Below, piece by piece: positions 1 through 5,921 of a DNA stretch of 8,337 bases. A model generated the notes under the pieces. It was not told the origin of the DNA. It saw only the letters and a program-made list of their open reading frames with translations, and did not search any database. This DNA is from S141-55 sp964422065 (GTDB lineage: Bacteria > Hydrothermota > Hydrothermia > WGAB01): assembly GCA_964422065.1 (NCBI GenBank), contig CAYQZW010000078.1:1-8337 (forward strand), written 5' to 3'. A program made the position numbers and the translations under genes. Every line of letters begins with the position of its first letter. Position 1 is the first letter of the stretch.

Positions 1-678
1 GGTGAACGAAATCACCCGGACATCCGGATGTTCCAGAAGGGCCTCCCCCACGACGCTCCCGGATCCTGTGACATAGTTCAACACCCCGGGTGGCAAGCCC
101 GCCTCTTCAAAGGCTTTGACCAGTTCTGCAGCGGAGGCGGGTGTATCCGATGCCGGCTTGATGACCACGGTATTCCCCGCCAGAATCGCCGGGATCACCT
201 TCCAGGAGGGGATGGCCATGGGGAAGTTCCATGGCGTAATCGCGCCGACCACGCCGATCGGCCGTCGGAAGGTCAGGGCATACTTGTTCGGTAACTCTGA
301 GGGGGTGTTCATGGAAAACAGACGCCGTCCTTCCCCAAACGCATAAAAGCCGGTATCAATCGCTTCCTGGACATCCCCTCGGGTCTCCGGCAGAATCTTG
401 CCCATCTCGCGGGTCATGAGACGTGCGAGTTCCTCCTTACGCTCCAAAAGGATCTCGGTGGCGCGCCGGATGATCTCCCCGCGTTTCGGGGCCGGGACCT
501 TCCGCCAATGGGGATAAGCCTTCTTGGCCGCTTCCACGGCCTTCTCAACATCTTCTCTTGTGGACTTCTGGAAGATCCCAATGACCTCATCCCAGTTGGC
601 AGGGTTCCTGTTCTCAAATGTCTCGCCAGACGATGACTCAACCCACTCCCCGTTGATGTAATTCTTGTAGACTTCCAT
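1..678 (-). CDS. Aldehyde dehydrogenase, N-terminal 226 residues (runs off window start)
   Basis: NAD(P)+-dependent aldehyde dehydrogenase superfamily enzyme, oxidising an aldehyde to the carboxylic acid in the cytoplasm. The reading frame is open from the ATG at 678 to base 1 without a stop. It begins MEVYKNYINGEWV, the usual ALDH start. The oxyanion-hole motif PWNFP lies at residues 149-153 (Asn151), and the cofactor-binding Lys174 lies in VIKPASDTP. The fragment ends in HPDVRVISFT, just before the expected GS of the FTGS cofactor loop. The catalytic Glu and Cys lie outside the window. AAGGAGG at 685-691 is 6 nt from the ATG and fixes the start. The gene is separated from lutC by 91 bp and has its own promoter (723-751). 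The substrate cannot be read from this half. Lactaldehyde, semialdehyde and general fatty aldehyde dehydrogenases all share these motifs. The family call is secure; specificity is unknown. Confidence 0.95.
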   Translation of the reverse strand, partial: MEVYKNYINGEWVESSSGETFENRNPANWDEVIGIFQKSTREDVEKAVEAAKKAYPHWRKVPAPKRGEIIRRATEILLERKEELARLMTREMGKILPETRGDVQEAIDTGFYAFGEGRRLFSMNTPSELPNKYALTFRRPIGVVGAITPWNFPMAIPSWKVIPAILAGNTVVIKPASDTPASAAELVKAFEEAGLPPGVLNYVTGSGSVVGEALLEHPDVRVISFT

Positions 679-722
679 GGATCGCCTCCTTCGTTCAAAG
701 ACTTCTCCGTTCCCGAACTGCA

Positions 723-751
723 AGGATAACACGACCCGGAAATTAAGTCAA
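723..751 (-). promoter_or_regulatory. Sigma-70-type promoter of the aldehyde dehydrogenase gene
   Basis: Read on the minus strand, -35 TTGACT (751-746) and -10 TATCCT (728-723) are separated by exactly 17 bp. A TG one base upstream of the -10 makes an extended -10 element (TGT then TATCCT). The predicted start point is near 716, giving a leader of about 38 nt that contains the AAGGAGG ribosome-binding site. This suggests the aldehyde dehydrogenase can be transcribed independently of the lut genes upstream. The promoter is predicted from sequence only. Confidence 0.7.
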
Positions 752-769
752 TAGGCCGAGTTCCCAACC

Positions 770-1282
770 CTATGGAAGCCAAACGCCTACAGAAATCCAG
801 CGGGGCCCGTGGACGCCGTGCACAATCTCTTTCTCAATGTCGGCGGTGACGGAGGGGCCTCTCAAAAGGAGGAGGTATCGGGCCTGGTCTGGCGTGATGG
901 CCCGGAATGCCTCTTCAAAGTCCGGGTAAATGCGGTCGCCCCGTAAGAGGATCCACACACGGTCCGGGACCAGGGAGGCCACGCGAACGATTGGGTCTTT
1001 CGCAAGGAGGAGCACCGTGCCGGTCCGGGCGATGCCACCCGCCGCCTCCACCATCCCCACCGCGTCGGGGGCATCCCAACACTGCCACCACTCCTGTACG
1101 ACCTCTCCATGGAGTTCCCCATGAGAAAGCCATGTCAGGAGCGTGGTCCCACTGAGCAACACGCGTTGACTCCCATGGAGCGCCTGTTGCACCCACGCCT
1201 TTGCTGCGTCTTCTCCCTTCAACAGGGTCGTCTCTACACCGGCTTTTTGGGCTTCCGAGAGAAAAAGATGAAGATCATCCAC
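770..1282 (-). CDS. lutC: LutC-type LUD domain protein (lactate utilisation)
   Basis: 170-residue LUD-domain (YkgG/LutC, formerly DUF162) protein, the third member of the LutABC complex that oxidises L-lactate to pyruvate in the cytoplasm. Visible family signatures are GGIARTGTVLLL in the middle (the LUD 'AETGT' region), then RGPSVTADIEKEIVHGVHGP near the C-terminus, the classic LutC ending. The frame could open at a GTG at 1288, but GGAGG (1290-1294) is only one base from that codon and 7 nt from the GTG at 1282, so 1282 is chosen. The gene overlaps the end of lutB by 8 bp, implying translational coupling. It is short: many LutC proteins carry about 30-60 more N-terminal residues before the LUD core, and these are missing here. 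The TAG stop is at 770-772. The family call is firm; participation in lactate oxidation is inferred from the neighbours. Confidence 0.9.
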   Translation of the reverse strand: MDDLHLFLSEAQKAGVETTLLKGEDAAKAWVQQALHGSQRVLLSGTTLLTWLSHGELHGEVVQEWWQCWDAPDAVGMVEAAGGIARTGTVLLLAKDPIVRVASLVPDRVWILLRGDRIYPDFEEAFRAITPDQARYLLLLRGPSVTADIEKEIVHGVHGPRWISVGVWLP

Positions 1283-2627
1283 GGCCACGCCTCCGGGGTC
1301 TTGGGACGATCTGTCGGATCCGAATCCACGGCCTCAAAAAGGGCAGGATGCCGGCGACCTGAACCAGGCGTGGGGAAAGCCACCGGGCTCCCCAGTCATA
1401 CACCTTTGGATGCGTCATGGCGCGGGTCCAGAACCACAGGAGCATCTTGAGAGTCCAGGACTGCTGGGACTGGGCGTGTTGACGAGCCTTCAAGATCAAT
1501 GCAGGGAGGTCAATCCCGACGGGACACACGTCCCGACAGGCTCCACACAGCGAACTCAAAAACGGCAACTTCTGAAAGTCTTCCCGCTCCTGGAAAAGCA
1601 AGGGGGAGAGAACGATGCCGATGGGACCGGAATAGACCGATCCGTAGGTCTGCCCTCCAATCACCTGGAACACAGGGCAAACCAGGGAACAGGCTCCACA
1701 CCGAATGCATTTCAAGATTTCCCAGAACTCCGGATGTGCAGCAATCTGGCTCCGCCCATGATCTACCAAGATGATGTGAATCTCTTGAGGGCCTGGCGAT
1801 GCAGGGTCCGGTTCCGGACCGGAGATCACAGAGACATACGTCGTCTGAATCTGGCCAGTTGCGGATGGCGCCAGGAGTCGGAGCAAGGGCGCCGCATCTT
1901 GCCAACGGGGGATCACTTTGTCGATCCCGGCGACCACAATGTGGAGGGGAGGGAGCGTCAGGGTCAACCGGGCGTTCCCCTCGTTCTCCACGACCACCAC
2001 AGACCCCGTTTCCGCAATCAGGAAATTTGCGCCCGTGATCCCTGCCTCCGCCCTGAAAAAGGCTTGCCGTAACGTATCCCTGGCGAACCGTGTCAGGGCC
2101 TCCGGGTCCTCAGGACCCGCATAGCCCAGAGTTCGGCGAAAAAGGTCTGCGATCTCCCTTCGGGTCTTGTGAAGGGCAGGGGCGGTAATGTGGCTGGGCG
2201 GCTCATGGGCCAACTGAAGGATGAACTCCCCCAAATCGGTCTCAAGGACCTCCAACCCTGCCGCCTCCAGGGCCGGGTTGAGGCCAATCTCCTCCGTGGT
2301 CATAGACTTGCTTTTGACCACCCGACGTACGCCATGCTCCTGGAGAATCCTCAAGACCCACGCCCGGGCGTCTTCCGCGGTACGTGCGTAGTGGACTTTC
2401 ATGCCGTTTCGTTTGGCCTGCTGTGTAAATCGGCGGACCCATTCCGGCAATCGTCGGATGGACTCCGAACGGATTCTTGAGGCCTCTTCCCGAAGTGCCT
2501 TCCAGTGGGGAATCTGCGCCAGGGCCTCCCGCCGCTTGTCCTGGGACACCGAAGTGCTCTTCTCTAATGCCCTACGCAGGGTAGAATTCGTTAAGGCTCT
2601 ATGAATCGCTTGGTTGAACGTGTCCAC
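1275..2627 (-). CDS. lutB: LutB-type iron-sulfur LUD protein (lactate utilisation)
   Basis: 450-residue LutB: an N-terminal LUD domain fused to a ferredoxin-like domain, expected to carry electrons from L-lactate oxidation. Residues about 105-117 hold KSKSMTTEEIGLN and residues about 196-222 hold GITGANFLIAETGSVVVVEN, both hallmarks of the family. The iron-sulfur part has CIRCGACSLVCP (Cys307, 310, 313, 317), a full [4Fe-4S] motif, and CGACRDVCP (Cys361, 364, 368), the usual three-Cys second motif. The C-terminal tail after the clusters ends in a basic run (PRPRRRGRG). The open frame extends upstream to a GTG at 2684 inside lutA, but those 19 residues do not resemble the family. GGAGG at 2637-2641, 9 nt before the GTG at 2627, supports the shorter form. 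The gene overlaps lutA by 29 bp and lutC by 8 bp. The TGA stop is at 1275-1277. No lactate permease or regulator gene is in the window. Confidence 0.93.
   Translation of the reverse strand: MDTFNQAIHRALTNSTLRRALEKSTSVSQDKRREALAQIPHWKALREEASRIRSESIRRLPEWVRRFTQQAKRNGMKVHYARTAEDARAWVLRILQEHGVRRVVKSKSMTTEEIGLNPALEAAGLEVLETDLGEFILQLAHEPPSHITAPALHKTRREIADLFRRTLGYAGPEDPEALTRFARDTLRQAFFRAEAGITGANFLIAETGSVVVVENEGNARLTLTLPPLHIVVAGIDKVIPRWQDAAPLLRLLAPSATGQIQTTYVSVISGPEPDPASPGPQEIHIILVDHGRSQIAAHPEFWEILKCIRCGACSLVCPVFQVIGGQTYGSVYSGPIGIVLSPLLFQEREDFQKLPFLSSLCGACRDVCPVGIDLPALILKARQHAQSQQSWTLKMLLWFWTRAMTHPKVYDWGARWLSPRLVQVAGILPFLRPWIRIRQIVPRPRRRGRG
1290..1294 (-). promoter_or_regulatory. Ribosome-binding site deciding the lutC start
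   Basis: GGAGG on the minus strand inside the 3' end of lutB. It lies 7 nt before the GTG at 1282 but only 1 nt before the alternative in-frame GTG at 1288, so it supports the later start. Confidence 0.6.
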
Positions 2628-3393
2628 GCGCCAAAACCTCCGCAATATGAAGGACCTCCACATGAGGGTGCAAGGTTTGCACACTCTGCGTCAAATTGGC
2701 CAGACACGCGAGATCTGTGGAGGTCAAGATTTGTGTGTCTGGAGGGAGATGCTCGGCCTTCCTGCGGGCCATCGCCAGGGACAGTTCAGGAAATTTCAGG
2801 GAAAAGGTGCCCCCAAATCCGCAGCATAACTCCGCCTCTGGCCAGGGCAAGACCTCTACCCCTTCCAATCGCTGAAGGACTCGTACGACCTGGGCTCGCA
2901 ATCCCAGCCCTCGCAGGGCATGACAGGAAAAGTGTACCGCAACCTTCGCATCAAGATGCCCGTGCCAGGCCCGAACGCCCCAAAGTTGATCCAGAAAATC
3001 CGTAAACTCCCAGAGTCTGAGCCTCTGGTAAGCGTGAAACTCGGGAAAGAGGTCTCCCATGGAGTGAATGGCATGTGTACAGGACCCCGATAGACTCACG
3101 ATTGCAATGCCCGTTGGAAGTCCCTGGAACTGACCCCATAGGGCCTTGGCCATCCGCCGGGCGGACCGCAGGTCCCCAGAGTTCCATGCGATTTGGCCGC
3201 AGCACAGGCCAGGGGGCAACACAGAGACCTCAAAGCCAAGGTTCTGGAGGACTCCGCGTGCGGCCTTTACGATCTCCGGACGGATCAAGTCCACCATACA
3301 ACTCGGGAACAGGACCACCTGCCGAAGGGCCGCCAGGCTCTCCGGTCCCGATCGCTCGGGCCGAGAAACCGCAGAAGCAGACAAAGAACTCAA
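2599..3393 (-). CDS. lutA: LutA-type CCG-domain Fe-S oxidoreductase (lactate utilisation)
   Basis: LutA/GlcF-like protein with two cysteine-rich CCG domains (heterodisulfide-reductase type), one of the three subunits of cytoplasmic L-lactate oxidation. Numbered from the TTG at 3393 (264 aa): FPSC near residues 29-32, LCCGQIAWNSG (Cys64-Cys65), SGSCTHAIH (Cys105), SCHALRG (Cys157), LCCGFGGTFSLK (Cys190-Cys191) and HIAEVL near the end. All match LutA. The frame stays open to 3651, but that stretch is antisense-free overlap with the well-conserved 3' end of the hydrolase gene and looks non-coding here. The TTG at 3393 overlaps the hydrolase TGA in a TTGA junction, with GGGGA about 5 nt before it. 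The alternative GTG at 3318 would give 239 aa, closer to Bacillus subtilis LutA (about 238 aa), but lacks a nearby ribosome-binding site. Identity is firm; the exact start is uncertain. Confidence 0.9.
   Translation of the reverse strand: MSSLSASAVSRPERSGPESLAALRQVVLFPSCMVDLIRPEIVKAARGVLQNLGFEVSVLPPGLCCGQIAWNSGDLRSARRMAKALWGQFQGLPTGIAIVSLSGSCTHAIHSMGDLFPEFHAYQRLRLWEFTDFLDQLWGVRAWHGHLDAKVAVHFSCHALRGLGLRAQVVRVLQRLEGVEVLPWPEAELCCGFGGTFSLKFPELSLAMARRKAEHLPPDTQILTSTDLACLANLTQSVQTLHPHVEVLHIAEVLARGHVQPSDS
2637..2641 (-). promoter_or_regulatory. Ribosome-binding site deciding the lutB start
   Basis: GGAGG on the minus strand within the last codons of lutA, 9 nt upstream of the GTG at 2627. It favours this GTG over the earlier GTG at 2684. 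Confidence 0.55.
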
Positions 3394-5759
3394 CGGGTCC
3401 CCAGGATCGTGATTTTCTGGGTCTGGGGACGACGGGAGGGCTCCCGAGGTTCCCATCTCAGGAAGTAGACCCCTGATGGCAATGGAGGGACAGAAACCCT
3501 GGAGGAAGGGGCCAGAAGCCTGCCCTGATAGAGAATCGCCAGCCGTCGCCCCGTGCGATCCCAGAGACTCAAGGTCCCTATGGTGTTCCTGGATGTCTGG
3601 ATCACCAGCCATCCAGGAGCTTCCAAGAGGGAGGGGAGGCGGAGGACCCACGGCTGCGTTCCAAGCCCTGGACGCTCCACGACATTCACCGAGTACCCAA
3701 AGAAACTGAAGATCCGCGCAAACATCTGGAGCCGTACCGCGGTGTCATACACGGTCTCAATGGGAAAGCCGAGATAGACCAGTTTTCCGGTGACGGCGGT
3801 ATCCGGGACCTGGGTGCCGTCAAAGACGATCCCGGCGGACCAACCGGTCCCGCCGGTGTAGGTCAGGCAGGACACGCTGCCACCATAAGGGCCGACGCCG
3901 TCCGGGTAGTCGACATCGTAATAACCGTGTGTGCCATCATCAAAGGGAATGGTGCCCAGCCCCTGGAATAGGCCCCCGCTGGCTGGCTGTGCGCTGTGGG
4001 TATTGGCATCGTCCCCGAGGTATTCCGCCTTGAGGTAGGTGTGGTAAAACTCGTGGTCCTGGGCATCCCCTTCTTCCCAGAGATCGTAGCCAATTTCCGA
4101 ACCGGAAAGAAAGAGGTTCCCGCCGTTCTTCAGGAAATCTGCGACGCGTTGTTGTTCGATGGGGGAAAAGGCCATGGTGGCCGTGCCTTCCTCGCCTAAG
4201 ATCCAGTCCACCGCAGCGTAGTCCGTCAGAACAATGGAACTGTCCTCAATCCGCTCGTTGGAACAGGAATTGAAAGAAAGTCCAAGGGCATGAAGGGCAC
4301 CGCCATGTTCTTTGATGAAGTCAAAGGTGTTGATAGTCCCGGAAACGCGGTCAAACCCGTTCACGATGAGGATGGTGTTCGGCGTGTCCGAAGCCACGGC
4401 GGCCAGCACCTCGGTATACGGGGAAGTCCCCCAGGCGTTTGTCGCGCGCACCTTGTAGTAGCGAATCTCACCGGGTTCCAGGAACCCGGTTTGGTACCAC
4501 GGCGCGTAAACGTGAGCGGCCAGGGTAAAGTTCACGCCGTCCGTGCTTTCCATGACATCATAGCTCGAGGCGCTCGAGACCGGGTACCACGTCACCTTCA
4601 GGGTTCGGGGGCCAATCAACATTACGGCTAAGCCCGAGGGCTGCGGGGGTGGAGCCCCTTGAGAGAAATGAGAGGCGATGGCCTCCCAAAGTTCCGGCCG
4701 TGTGCCGTCATAGGTCAACGCCCACATTCCGGTGCCCTGTAAATCTTGGGAATTGACCAGGTCGTACTTCAGCCCCAAGGAAGAATCGTTATCAAACCAT
4801 GTCTGGTGCCATTGGCTTCCGACCTGGTAGTGGTACCAGGGGGTCTGGGATTCGTTGTCCCAGAGTAGCCCGTAGACTTGCGATTCGTAATACGCCGTTT
4901 CATAGAGGACGGCTGAGCCGGATCCCACGGTGGAAGAATAGGGGTTGGGGCCGACGGTGGGCCAGTCGTAACCGTAGTAGGGTACGCCCAGGATGATCTT
5001 GTCTCGGGCATTGCCAGATTGGGTTACCCAATACTGGACGCTCCCGGTCACGTTATAGCCCCACCCTGTGAGCGGCGCCACAGGGCCGGCTTCATCACTG
5101 CCGGTCCAGTGGTAGTCATAGCCCATGATGAACAGGCCATCGGTGACCTGCGCAAGGGTCAGGGGGTCAAACCGGTCCGACCAGTTCACTGCCGTCACGT
5201 CAATGGTGAGTTCTTTGCCACGGGCATGGAGGGAATCTGCCAGGAGGGTCATGAAAGTGTTCAACGCCTCTCGATCAGAGGCATACGGGAGTTCGAAGTC
5301 AATGTTGACACCGTCCGCGTTGCCCAGGTCGACCTGTTCGAGGATGGTATTGATCGCCTGGTCCCGGTAAGTCGTCAAGATCGAGTGGATGTCATCAGCG
5401 TTGAAGACGATGATGACCAGGTGGGCTTTGACCCCATGAGCATGAGCCGAGTCCACGACCGCCGCCCAATTCCCAGGCCAACCGTGACTGTTGCTCACTT
5501 GCCCCTGCGCGTTCAATACGACCCCGAAACAGGCGATATGCGTCAGGAGGTCCCACTGGATAAGGTCCGCTTGAGAGAGTCGCCAGTACGGTAAAAAGCC
5601 GTAAACGGTCCGGGTCAGGGTCTTGGGTACAGGTTGGAGATCTCGCGGGTACTGGTACTCTTGGACTTCTGGGAGTTGAAAATCCTTGTATTTTTGATAC
5701 TCCCATTGATGGATCGACATCGGTTGGGTGATGAGAACAAGCCAAATCCATGCAGCCAT
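3390..5759 (-). CDS. Secreted GH18-family glycoside hydrolase with FN3, NGFDR/SGSEI domain and T9SS-like sorting tail
   Basis: 789-residue multidomain surface or secreted protein. A short hydrophobic N-terminus (MAAWIWLVLITQPMS) looks like a signal peptide, though without the usual basic residues. Residues about 50-365 form a GH18 barrel: VYGFLPYWR opens the domain, DGVNIDFE (149-156) carries the catalytic Asp154 and Glu156, MGYDYHW lies near 212-218, and GMWALTYDG closes it. The second Asp of DxxDxDxE is Asn, as in YaaH/CotE-like GH18 proteins. Residues about 373-456 are a fibronectin type III domain. Residues about 461-690 contain ILIVNGFDR, NSCSNE, VDWILGEE and LFLSGSEIGYDLWEEG, a domain found in FCB-group 'xanthan lyase' and amidase proteins whose role is unclear. 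The last 90 residues (LWDRTGRRL, PLPSGVYFLRW, QKITILG) resemble a Por/type IX C-terminal sorting domain. The likely substrate is a beta-1,4-linked N-acetylglucosamine polymer or peptidoglycan (inference). The ATG at 5759 is preferred over the TTG at 5765. There is no ribosome-binding site, and the promoter predicts a leaderless mRNA. The TGA stop overlaps the lutA start. Confidence 0.9.
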   Translation of the reverse strand: MAAWIWLVLITQPMSIHQWEYQKYKDFQLPEVQEYQYPRDLQPVPKTLTRTVYGFLPYWRLSQADLIQWDLLTHIACFGVVLNAQGQVSNSHGWPGNWAAVVDSAHAHGVKAHLVIIVFNADDIHSILTTYRDQAINTILEQVDLGNADGVNIDFELPYASDREALNTFMTLLADSLHARGKELTIDVTAVNWSDRFDPLTLAQVTDGLFIMGYDYHWTGSDEAGPVAPLTGWGYNVTGSVQYWVTQSGNARDKIILGVPYYGYDWPTVGPNPYSSTVGSGSAVLYETAYYESQVYGLLWDNESQTPWYHYQVGSQWHQTWFDNDSSLGLKYDLVNSQDLQGTGMWALTYDGTRPELWEAIASHFSQGAPPPQPSGLAVMLIGPRTLKVTWYPVSSASSYDVMESTDGVNFTLAAHVYAPWYQTGFLEPGEIRYYKVRATNAWGTSPYTEVLAAVASDTPNTILIVNGFDRVSGTINTFDFIKEHGGALHALGLSFNSCSNERIEDSSIVLTDYAAVDWILGEEGTATMAFSPIEQQRVADFLKNGGNLFLSGSEIGYDLWEEGDAQDHEFYHTYLKAEYLGDDANTHSAQPASGGLFQGLGTIPFDDGTHGYYDVDYPDGVGPYGGSVSCLTYTGGTGWSAGIVFDGTQVPDTAVTGKLVYLGFPIETVYDTAVRLQMFARIFSFFGYSVNVVERPGLGTQPWVLRLPSLLEAPGWLVIQTSRNTIGTLSLWDRTGRRLAILYQGRLLAPSSRVSVPPLPSGVYFLRWEPREPSRRPQTQKITILGTR
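4470..4490. repeat. 21-bp perfect inverted repeat inside the hydrolase gene
   Basis: Arms ACCGGGTTCC and GGAACCCGGT, 10 bp each, flank a single central base. It lies in the FN3 segment, encoding the TGFLEPG turn that is usual in FN3 domains. No poly-T run follows on either strand, so it is not a convincing terminator. It may be a by-product of codon choice. Confidence 0.6.
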
Positions 5760-5765
5760 GCCCAA

Positions 5766-5794
5766 ATCTTAGATGGTGCCAGAATCGGAGTCAA
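5766..5794 (-). promoter_or_regulatory. Promoter of the GH18 hydrolase gene, predicting a leaderless mRNA
   Basis: On the minus strand, -35 TTGACT (5794-5789) is followed by a 17-bp spacer and -10 TAAGAT (5771-5766, 4 of 6 consensus). Six bases separate the -10 from the A of the ATG at 5759. The normal start point (seventh base after the -10) is therefore the A of the start codon itself. This agrees with the lack of any ribosome-binding site before the gene. The same -35 hexamer and spacer occur in the aldehyde dehydrogenase promoter of this window. Confidence 0.6.
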
Positions 5795-5797
5795 GGC

Positions 5798-5824
5798 TTG
5801 GCAGAGGATCCCTCCTGTTGGCAG
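5798..5824. repeat. Pair of TTGGCAG direct repeats between divergent promoters
   Basis: TTGGCAG occurs at 5798-5804 and again at 5818-5824, 20 bp apart (about two helical turns). It lies between the hydrolase -35 and the secA -10. The spacing is what a dimeric regulator or UP-type element might use, but a 7-mer repeat can arise by chance. Confidence 0.35.
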
Positions 5825-5825
5825 G

Positions 5826-5841
5826 CCCGAGGTTCCCCGGG
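5826..5841. repeat. Imperfect palindrome upstream of the secA -10 box
   Basis: CCCGAGG and CCCCGGG flank TT and pair at 6 of 7 positions. The element sits where the secA -35 hexamer would be expected, so it could be an operator. It has no trailing T-run, so a terminator is unlikely. Confidence 0.35.
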
Positions 5842-5848
5842 AGCAGTG

Positions 5849-5854
5849 TATAAT
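5849..5854 (+). promoter_or_regulatory. -10 box of the secA promoter
   Basis: A perfect TATAAT lies 67 bp before the secA ATG, with a predicted start point near 5861 and a leader of about 61 nt. No recognisable -35 hexamer lies 15-19 bp upstream, where the DNA is GC-rich and partly palindromic. The promoter may therefore depend on an activator or on the strong -10 alone. Confidence 0.5.
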
Positions 5855-5907
5855 AAGGTGTCGGGTGTGGGCTTTTGGCCCTACCGGCAGGCTTAGGCTG
5901 CACCGAT

Positions 5908-5915
5908 GGAGGTGA
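5908..5915 (+). promoter_or_regulatory. Ribosome-binding site of secA
   Basis: GGAGGTGA, close to a full anti-16S match, lies 6 nt before the ATG at 5922 and fixes the start of secA. Confidence 0.85.
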
Positions 5916-5921
5916 GTTTCC

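Noticed and set aside
751..773. ATAGG/CCTAT inverted repeat after lutC as a terminator
   Set aside because: The stem is only 5 bp, the loop is 13 nt, no T-run follows, and it overlaps the lutC stop and the next promoter's -35.
1410..2072. 220-codon plus-strand frame opposite lutB
   Set aside because: It is a shadow of lutB. It has no ribosome-binding site or recognisable family motif, while the opposite strand carries clear Fe-S and LUD signatures.
2628..2684. Upstream 19-residue extension of lutB from a GTG at 2684
   Set aside because: It lies wholly in lutA, does not match the family, and the GGAGG at 2637-2641 serves the GTG at 2627.
3394..3651. N-terminal extension of lutA up to 3651 (86 extra residues)
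   Set aside because: It overlaps, in another frame, the conserved C-terminal sorting-domain coding region of the hydrolase. Its composition (many Pro, Gly, Ser) does not resemble LutA, and family members start near VVLFPSC.
5019..5594. 191-codon plus-strand frame opposite the GH18 domain
   Set aside because: It is antisense to the catalytic barrel, where DGVNIDFE and MGYDY leave no doubt about the coding strand.
5887..5901. Small hairpin (GCAG/CTGC) in the secA leader as a riboswitch or SecM-like control element
   Set aside because: Four to five pairs with an internal mismatch is too weak, and no leader peptide with an arrest-like sequence was seen.
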